Below, one piece after another: positions 29,910 through 34,969 of a stretch of DNA of 34,969 bases; within the stretch, counting starts at the first letter, position 1; the number at the start of each line of letters is the position of its first letter. The position numbers were made by a program, and so were the translations under genes. This DNA comes from a virus. The stretch is from the IMG/VR virus record IMGVR_UViG_3300044530_002035, positions 1 to 34,969 of that record; one strand, given 5' to 3'. The notes below the pieces were generated by a model that was given only the letters and a program-made list of their open reading frames with translations, was not told the DNA's origin and searched no databases.

Positions 29910-29935
29910 ACAATTTAAATTTTTTTGACTATTAA

Positions 29936-29944
29936 CTATAAATA
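29936..29944 (-). promoter_or_regulatory. Putative phage late promoter for bS21
   Basis: Minus strand TATTTATAG at 29944-29936, 26 bases before the ATG at 29909. Confidence 0.5.
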
Positions 29945-29989
29945 CATTATCCTTTTATAGAAAATAAACATACATAATCATGAACATTA

Positions 29990-30430
29990 ATGAAAAAAGG
30001 AAAAAGTGTAAAGTTAAATTTATACAATCCAATTAAATCCGTTTACGGAACCGTCGATTCAAAAAACCTAAAATCAGTATACATCAACATCCAATCATGG
30101 GTGACCCCAAAAAAAGAATATGACAATTGGAATAGAGTCGTCTCAAATTTAGGACGAGAGATAAAACATTCAGTATTCGAATCAATTAACCAAAAATTAT
30201 TTCAAGAAAAAAGTATCGTAGATTTGGACCTCCGAACGAGTGGAATATCTCATGGAAAGAAATCATTCTTTAACTTAGAAATTAATTTATACACTAACTC
30301 TGAAATGGATTTTAAATCCCTCGAGATAAAAGATTCTGTCAAAATGATAGTCAATTCCATATTCAGAAATAACATCCAACAAAACAAATACTTTGAATTT
30401 TCAACTTCAAAAAAGACAGTAAATCAATAA
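29990..30430 (+). CDS. Conserved phage protein between portal and protease genes
   Basis: 146 residues, basic, beta-rich with a strong alternating pattern (VYINIQSWVTPKKEYDNWNR, SIVDLDLRTSGISHGKKSFF, LEINLYTNSEMDFKSLEI). No motif I recognise. It lies divergent from bS21 and before the protease gene; it may be an assembly factor or small structural protein. A longer upstream ATG at about 29981 is in another frame. Confidence 0.72.
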   Translation: MKKGKSVKLNLYNPIKSVYGTVDSKNLKSVYINIQSWVTPKKEYDNWNRVVSNLGREIKHSVFESINQKLFQEKSIVDLDLRTSGISHGKKSFFNLEINLYTNSEMDFKSLEIKDSVKMIVNSIFRNNIQQNKYFEFSTSKKTVNQ

Positions 30431-30446
30431 ACAATTAAGAACGGTA

Positions 30447-30455
30447 TATTTATCT
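30447..30455 (+). promoter_or_regulatory. Putative phage late promoter for the prohead protease gene
   Basis: TATTTATCT, 11 bases before the ATG at 30467. Confidence 0.55.
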
Positions 30456-30466
30456 TAAAAGATTAG

Positions 30467-31183
30467 ATGAAAAATTTAAGAATATTAGAGGCAAGTGAAG
30501 TAGGTCACGGTATCTTGATTGAAATGGATGCTGGTTGGGTTTCCCCGAAAGACAGACAAAACGAAATCACTTTGAAAGAAGCTAAGGAAATGGACTATAG
30601 AAATCCGTTTGAATTTTATGCTGTCCTTCAAAAGTACGATACCCCAAACAGAAACGGTAGAACCTATCCTGAAAGAATCCTTAAAAGGGAGGCTGACAAC
30701 TATAAAAAATCAATTGCTAAGGGTTTATCCACTTCTGAGTTAAACCACCCAGAATCGTCTCTTATTGACTTAGACAGAGTATCTCACATTATCACCGATA
30801 TATGGTGGGATAGAAATATTTTGATGGGTAAGTTAAAATTGTTAACTTCGCCAGGATTTCACGAAAGAGGAATCGTTTCTACTAAAGGAGACCAAGCGGC
30901 AAACTTAATGAGACAAGGAGTTACTTTAGGTATTTCTTCTCGTGGGGTTGGTTCACTAAAGAAGGTTGGAGAGAGAAACGAAGTTCAAGACGACTTTGAA
31001 TTGATTTGTTTTGACTTAGTATCATCACCATCTACGCCAGGAGCTTATTTGTTTGGTGATGTTAAAGAGAGAGATAACTACGAAGAAAACTTAGAAGAAG
31101 AAATAAAACATAAACAAAGTAATGGATATGTGGAAAAGTCAGTTGACTTAATGAAAAAATTAAACGATTTTTTAGGAAAATAA
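30467..31183 (+). CDS. Prohead core protease (gp21-like, MEROPS S80)
   Basis: 238 residues. Conserved blocks are NRNGRTYPERIL (61-72), STSELNHPESSLIDLDRVSH with the presumed catalytic H94, and LGISSRGVGS with the presumed catalytic Ser at 157/158. The N-terminus MKNLRILEASE contains ILE followed by Ala, which could be a self-cleavage site. T4 gp21 trims capsid, core and internal proteins after [L/I]-x-E, and such sites are present in many proteins of this window. Confidence 0.93.
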   Translation: MKNLRILEASEVGHGILIEMDAGWVSPKDRQNEITLKEAKEMDYRNPFEFYAVLQKYDTPNRNGRTYPERILKREADNYKKSIAKGLSTSELNHPESSLIDLDRVSHIITDIWWDRNILMGKLKLLTSPGFHERGIVSTKGDQAANLMRQGVTLGISSRGVGSLKKVGERNEVQDDFELICFDLVSSPSTPGAYLFGDVKERDNYEENLEEEIKHKQSNGYVEKSVDLMKKLNDFLGK

Positions 31184-31194
31184 AAAACACACAT

Positions 31195-31404
31195 ATGGAA
31201 GAAAAGTATTTTGTCGCGAAAATTCAGTACGACTTACCTGATGAAAACACAGGAAAAATCAAAAAAATTAGAGAAGAAAAATTAGTTAAAGGTTACTCAG
31301 TTACAGATGTTGAGGCGAAAGTAACTAAGAAATATGAGGGGTTCACACATGATTGGAGAATCACGGCTGTTTCTGAAAGTAAAATTGATGAAGTTATCGA
31401 ATAA
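31195..31404 (+). CDS. DUF4494-like small protein
   Basis: 69 residues: YFVAKIQYDLPDENTGKIKK, then EEKLVKGYSVTDVEAKVTKK and a C-terminal DWRITAVSESKIDEVIE. This resembles the DUF4494 family of Bacteroidetes (a strand, a YxVDA-type turn, then a Glu-Ala helix and a last strand). The function is unknown. A terminator follows 23 bases later. Confidence 0.6.
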   Translation: MEEKYFVAKIQYDLPDENTGKIKKIREEKLVKGYSVTDVEAKVTKKYEGFTHDWRITAVSESKIDEVIE

Positions 31405-31426
31405 TTGATTTAAGAATCAATTTAAT

Positions 31427-31454
31427 AAAAGTGGTCTATATGACCACTTTTTTT
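31427..31454 (+). terminator. Intrinsic terminator after the protease and DUF4494 genes
   Basis: AAAAGTGGTC-TATAT-GACCACTTTTTTT. A second weaker hairpin, TTGATT-TAAG-AATCAA, lies directly upstream at 31405-31420. Confidence 0.88.
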
Positions 31455-31464
31455 GTTTGGGAGA

Positions 31465-31473
31465 TATTTATAA
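31465..31473 (+). promoter_or_regulatory. Putative phage late promoter
   Basis: TATTTATAA, 11 bases before the ATG at 31485. TATAAATA, the T4 form, overlaps it on the same strand (31469-31476). Confidence 0.55.
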
Positions 31474-31484
31474 ATAAAAATAAT

Positions 31485-31808
31485 ATGAACTTTCAGGCAA
31501 TTTTAGGTACGGGGCTTACTCAAGAACAAAGAATAATTAATGCACCTTCATGGTCGACATGCCTTGCATACTGCGAAGGAGCGGGTAAAGACATTCAATC
31601 AATTCAACTAATACCAACATCAATTATTGTATTACACGACTTGAATACTACTAATTGTTATACCACAGTAATTAAAATTAATGAAGTAATTACTCAATAT
31701 GTTGTGTGGGCAAATAACTTTGAATCTTTCACAACTTGGTTGAATACTTTATCAAATCCGATAATACAATCAATCACTAATCAAAATAAACTTTACGTAA
31801 CAGTATAA
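31485..31808 (+). CDS. Small protein, unknown
   Basis: 107 residues from the ATG at 31485. I reject the in-frame ATG at 31431 because it lies inside the terminator hairpin and upstream of the promoter motif. Two-part fold: GTGLTQEQRIINAPSWSTCLAYCEG with two Cys, then an alternating hydrophobic region (IKINEVITQYVVWANNFESFTTWL). Not recognised. It sits between protease and scaffold, so likely a head or accessory protein. Confidence 0.7.
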   Translation: MNFQAILGTGLTQEQRIINAPSWSTCLAYCEGAGKDIQSIQLIPTSIIVLHDLNTTNCYTTVIKINEVITQYVVWANNFESFTTWLNTLSNPIIQSITNQNKLYVTV

Positions 31809-31836
31809 CCAAAATGAATTTTTTTCATTTTGACAC

Positions 31837-31845
31837 TATTTATTA
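31837..31845 (+). promoter_or_regulatory. Putative phage late promoter for the scaffold gene
   Basis: TATTTATTA, 21 bases before the ATG at 31867. A small hairpin AAAATGAA/TTCATTTT lies just upstream. Confidence 0.55.
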
Positions 31846-31866
31846 GTTAAAATAACCAATTTTTTC

Positions 31867-33468
31867 ATGCAAGAAAATAAATCACTAGTACAGGAGGCAC
31901 TCATTCAAATGAAAAATGTTGAAGAGGCTATTGCCGAAAATGCAAAAGGAATACTTGCTTCAACTATGAAGGAAGAAATCAATCAGTTAGTAAAAGAATC
32001 TCTATCAGAACAAGACGAAGATGAGGTTGATTTAGATATGGATATGGAAGACGACGACTCGGAAGAGATGGACGTTGACCTTGACATTGATAATGAAGAT
32101 GAAATGGACATGGATTTTGACATGGACATGGATTCTGAAGAAAGTCCAATAGATTTAACTGACGCTTCTGACGAAGAAATTCTGAAAGTTTTCAAAGCTA
32201 TGGGTGAAGAAGACGGTATCATCGTTAAAAAAGATGGTAACGATATTCACTTAACTGATAGCGAAACTGACGAAGAGTATTTGGTTAAGCTTGGTGAGTC
32301 TGAAGAAGACACAAATTTAGATGAAACTATGTATGTAGATGAAATCGATGAAATGGATGTTGACACAGAAGATGTGATTAACGCTATTTTTAGTAAAGAC
32401 GGTGACGCTTCAGATATTGAAGTAGACCAAGATGAAGAAGTTATGTATGAAATCGAATTCGATGAAGAAGACGAAGACGACATGATGGAACAAGAAGACG
32501 ACGACATGATGGAACAAGAAGACGACGACATGATGGAACAAGAAGAAGACCTTGATGACATGATGGAAGAAGACGACGAAGACATGATGGAAGAAGAGGA
32601 AGAAGATTTGGACGAATCTTACAACCAAAGAAGAGCTGTTAGAGAAGCGAAATCAACAATTAAACCTAAAGGTGTTGGAATTGGCTCAGGACCTAAATTC
32701 ACTTACAAAGATAAAGCTGCAGGTGGATTTAAAGAGGACAAAAAACAAGGTCCTAAATCAGTAGGTACTGGTAAAGCAAAATTCGAATACAAGAAAGGCG
32801 AAAATATGGAAGGAAGTTCCAAAGTTGTTAAGGCAGAAACAAAAGAAGGTGCTCACGGAATGAACAAGGGTGATAAATCTAGAACCATGAAAGGTAAAGA
32901 AGATTACACTACTAAAAAAGGTGACACTTTAAAAAGAAAAGCTTTCGAAAAGGAAGAAACTACAGAAGCTGCTAGAACTTATGGATTTGGTTCTAAAGAA
33001 GGTAGAGGACTAAGAAAAGGTATTACTAACAACAGAAATTATGTTTATGGTAACAACGGAGTAAAAGTTGAATCTACTAAAGAAGAAGTTAATATGTTGA
33101 GAGAGAAGAATGAAGAATACAGAAAAGCGTTAAATGTTTTCAGAGTAAAACTTAACGAAGTTGCAATCTTCAACTCAAACTTAGCATACGCTACAAGATT
33201 GTTCACTGAACATTCGACTACTAAAAAAGAGAAAATTAATATCTTAAGAAGATTTGACGATGTTGAAACTTTAAAAGAATCTAAAAATCTTTATCAGTCA
33301 ATTAAAGGTGAATTATCTAAAGGTGAAACAAAACCAATGAATGAATCAGTTGAAACAAAATTAAACAAACAAGTTTCGACAGGTTCTTCAACTACACTAA
33401 TTGAATCAAAAACTTATGAGAATCCTCAATTCATGAGAATGAAAGATTTGATGAGTAAATTAGGGTAA
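31867..33468 (+). CDS. Prohead scaffold/core protein (gp22-like)
   Basis: 533 residues. An N-terminal helix (QEALIQMKNVEEAIAENAKG) is followed by a very acidic region with Asp/Glu/Met repeats (about residues 50-255), a basic Lys/Gly-rich middle (about 255-390), and a helical C-terminus with REKNEEYRKALNVFRVKLNE and NSNLAYATRLFTEHSTTKKE. That C-terminal block is typical of T4 gp22-type scaffold cores. It lies between gp21 and gp23 exactly as in T4. Its acidic region would be degraded by gp21 in maturation. Confidence 0.85.
   Translation: MQENKSLVQEALIQMKNVEEAIAENAKGILASTMKEEINQLVKESLSEQDEDEVDLDMDMEDDDSEEMDVDLDIDNEDEMDMDFDMDMDSEESPIDLTDASDEEILKVFKAMGEEDGIIVKKDGNDIHLTDSETDEEYLVKLGESEEDTNLDETMYVDEIDEMDVDTEDVINAIFSKDGDASDIEVDQDEEVMYEIEFDEEDEDDMMEQEDDDMMEQEDDDMMEQEEDLDDMMEEDDEDMMEEEEEDLDESYNQRRAVREAKSTIKPKGVGIGSGPKFTYKDKAAGGFKEDKKQGPKSVGTGKAKFEYKKGENMEGSSKVVKAETKEGAHGMNKGDKSRTMKGKEDYTTKKGDTLKRKAFEKEETTEAARTYGFGSKEGRGLRKGITNNRNYVYGNNGVKVESTKEEVNMLREKNEEYRKALNVFRVKLNEVAIFNSNLAYATRLFTEHSTTKKEKINILRRFDDVETLKESKNLYQSIKGELSKGETKPMNESVETKLNKQVSTGSSTTLIESKTYENPQFMRMKDLMSKLG
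32473..32600 (+). repeat. 24-bp tandem coding repeat in the scaffold gene
   Basis: The unit GACGACGACATGATGGAACA plus AGAA recurs about three times, then decays into DDMMEE variants. It encodes DDDMMEQE. Confidence 0.88.
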
Positions 33469-33504
33469 TAAATAAATTAATAAAAAAACAAAATACATTT
33501 TAAA

Positions 33505-34969
33505 ATGGGAGCATTATTAGAATCAGGTCTTGTTGGTAACATCGGGTTAAAACACCTTAAAGTTATTAAAGAAGACACAATCAACAAATGGGACAAATTA
33601 GGATTCTTAGAGGGTCTTAAAGGTCACATGAGAGAAAACGTTGCACAACTTTATGAAAACCAAGCATCGTATTTAATTAACGAAGCATCATCTACTTCTG
33701 ATACAGGAGCATTTGAAACAGTGGTTTTCCCTATCGTTAGACGTGTATTCTCTAAATTATTAGCGAACGACATCGTTTCTGTACAAGCTATGAACTTACC
33801 AATCGGTAAATTATTCTACTTCGTACCTAACATTCAGGCTTACCAACCAGGTACTTCTGAGCACTACGCACCTTATGGTTCTCCGAATCAAGCTGCAGGT
33901 CAAACACCAAACAGTGGTTATGACTATAACAACACTAAAGACCTTTACGATAGATTCTACGAAGGTAACGAACCAGCTTTAGACCCACCAGGTTTATTTG
34001 ACTATTCTAAAGGACAATATTCAGCTATCACTGCTGAGGTTGGTACTGTAGCATGGTTAGCTGACCAATTAGTACCTTCAGCTTACACTGTTGGTAACTA
34101 CAGAAAAGTATTAGTTATCATGTCAGGTTTCGCATCTGATGGAGCTGGTAAATTAATCGGTCCTGATGGTCAACCAATGGATAACGAAGCTTTCTTATCT
34201 GATTTAACAGTTAAAGGTGTTGCGGGTAACGCTTACACTTCAGGAAACACAAACAACGCTTACTTATTCAGAGTTGTAACTCAAAGATATGGTAAAGGTA
34301 TTGTACAGTATGGTAACAACAACTCAACATTAGTATTCCCTAACAGTAAAACTGATGGTGGTCAATATGACAACATTTGTGACGCTCAAGGATATATCTA
34401 TTTAGAGATTGACTTACAAGTTCCTGCTGAAGTAGGTTCAGGTTCAATGGACGGATACACAGGTTCTACTTTCGAATCTACAGCTGCTGCTGACAACGCG
34501 TTCTCAGCGACTTATAGAATCTACAAAAACTTAGAATTTGAAGATAAAATTGGTGAGGTTTCTTTTGACTTAATGTCAGTAACTGTTTCTGTAACAGAAA
34601 GAAAATTAAGAGCACAATGGTCTCCAGAAATGGCACAAGACGTTGCGGCTTTCCACAACATCGATGCTGAGGCTGAATTAACAGCTTTATTATCTGAGCA
34701 AGTTGCGGCTGAAATCGACCGTGAAATCTTAAGAGATTTACGTAAAGGTGCAGCATGGAACTTACGTTGGGATTACAACGGTTGGAAGAGATTAGGTTCT
34801 AATGCAGTTCCTTACACTCAAAAAGACTGGAACCAAACGCTTATCACAGCGATTAACCAAATTTCTGCTCAAATCCACAAATCTACATTAAGAGGTGGAG
34901 CTAACTGGATTGTTGTTTCTTCTGAAATTTCTGCAATCTTCGACGATTTAGAATATTTCCACGTATCAA
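33505..34969 (+). CDS. Major capsid protein (gp23-like), truncated by window end
   Basis: The frame is open from ATG 33505 to the window end, 488 codons; a T4-like gp23 has about 520, so little is missing. N-terminal MGALLESGLVGNIGLKHLKV leads to YLINEASS, an I-N-E site followed by Ala at residue 60/61, close to the T4 cleavage position (65/66). The segment TGAFETVVFPIVRRVFSKLL and NLPIGKLFYFVPNI are hallmark gp23 sequences. It assembles around the scaffold encoded immediately upstream and is matured by the gp21-like protease. Confidence 0.95.
   Translation, partial: MGALLESGLVGNIGLKHLKVIKEDTINKWDKLGFLEGLKGHMRENVAQLYENQASYLINEASSTSDTGAFETVVFPIVRRVFSKLLANDIVSVQAMNLPIGKLFYFVPNIQAYQPGTSEHYAPYGSPNQAAGQTPNSGYDYNNTKDLYDRFYEGNEPALDPPGLFDYSKGQYSAITAEVGTVAWLADQLVPSAYTVGNYRKVLVIMSGFASDGAGKLIGPDGQPMDNEAFLSDLTVKGVAGNAYTSGNTNNAYLFRVVTQRYGKGIVQYGNNNSTLVFPNSKTDGGQYDNICDAQGYIYLEIDLQVPAEVGSGSMDGYTGSTFESTAAADNAFSATYRIYKNLEFEDKIGEVSFDLMSVTVSVTERKLRAQWSPEMAQDVAAFHNIDAEAELTALLSEQVAAEIDREILRDLRKGAAWNLRWDYNGWKRLGSNAVPYTQKDWNQTLITAINQISAQIHKSTLRGGANWIVVSSEISAIFDDLEYFHVS

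Noticed and set aside
31431-31484. Upstream start for the 107-residue protein
   Set aside because: It lies in the terminator stem and upstream of the promoter motif.
32247-32628. Minus-strand Ser-rich and Phe/His-rich ORFs
   Set aside because: Antisense shadows of the Asp/Glu/Met repeat region in the scaffold gene.
34478-34756. Minus-strand 92-codon ORF
   Set aside because: Antisense to the well-supported capsid gene, which is open to the window end.

Overview
The window is a 34,969-bp, AT-rich segment of a large T4-like tailed phage (or a closely related prophage or metagenomic phage contig) that most likely infects a Bacteroidetes/Flavobacteriia host. The phage identity rests on a T4-type head module on the + strand: terminase large subunit (25357-27114), portal (27155-29005), prohead protease gp21 (30467-31183), acidic scaffold gp22-like (31867-33468) and major capsid gp23 (33505 to the window end, truncated there). 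The host guess rests on promoters of the Bacteroidetes type (TTG, 17-23 nt, TAnnTTTG), a Flavobacteria-style TonB-dependent receptor with a surface lipoprotein, and a DUF4494-like protein.

Layout. 1-2554: end of an unknown gene, then 11 tRNA genes (Cys, Trp, Tyr, Met/CAT, Gln, Arg, a second CAT, His, Ser-UGA, Ile-GAU, Ser-GCU) interleaved with tiny ORFs, a Dps-like protein and a small membrane protein. 2646-8930: a small lipoprotein, an M15 peptidase with a degenerate M23 domain, then a minus-strand operon (two HAD phosphatases, PspC, DUF2061, small unknowns) holding an apparent stand-alone structured RNA (5178-5340), and a 496-aa protein with a conserved WCV motif. 8989-13199: a cargo block on the minus strand with a cell-surface lipoprotein, a TonB-dependent receptor and a tmRNA gene. 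13302-20510: internal-protein candidates, an M20-type peptidase, a zincin, a ClpC-like unfoldase lacking the N-domain, a divergent two-UVR-motif protein, a 2OG-Fe(II) oxygenase, a KTSC protein and a nucleotidyltransferase. 20564-34969: structural module, interrupted by a minus-strand gene for ribosomal protein bS21 (29718-29909).

Two signals tie the window together. First, TATTTAT followed by two variable, usually A/T bases sits a few to about 50 bases before at least 17 genes on their sense strand, often so close to the ATG that the mRNA would be leaderless or nearly so. I read it as this phage's late promoter. Second, proteins driven by that motif often begin with a short basic or amphipathic peptide ending in [L/I]-x-E, the cleavage signature of T4-type gp21. 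They may be packaged, protease-trimmed internal proteins, including peptidases and a Dps-like protein.

The most unusual biology is a possible phage programme for translation and protein quality control. It combines a tmRNA whose tag ends in AVVTI instead of the usual LAA-type end, a phage bS21, 11 tRNAs, a ClpC-like unfoldase that keeps an IGF loop for ClpP docking, and a divergent UVR protein resembling McsA-type adaptors. The link between these parts is inference; each part is individually visible in the sequence.
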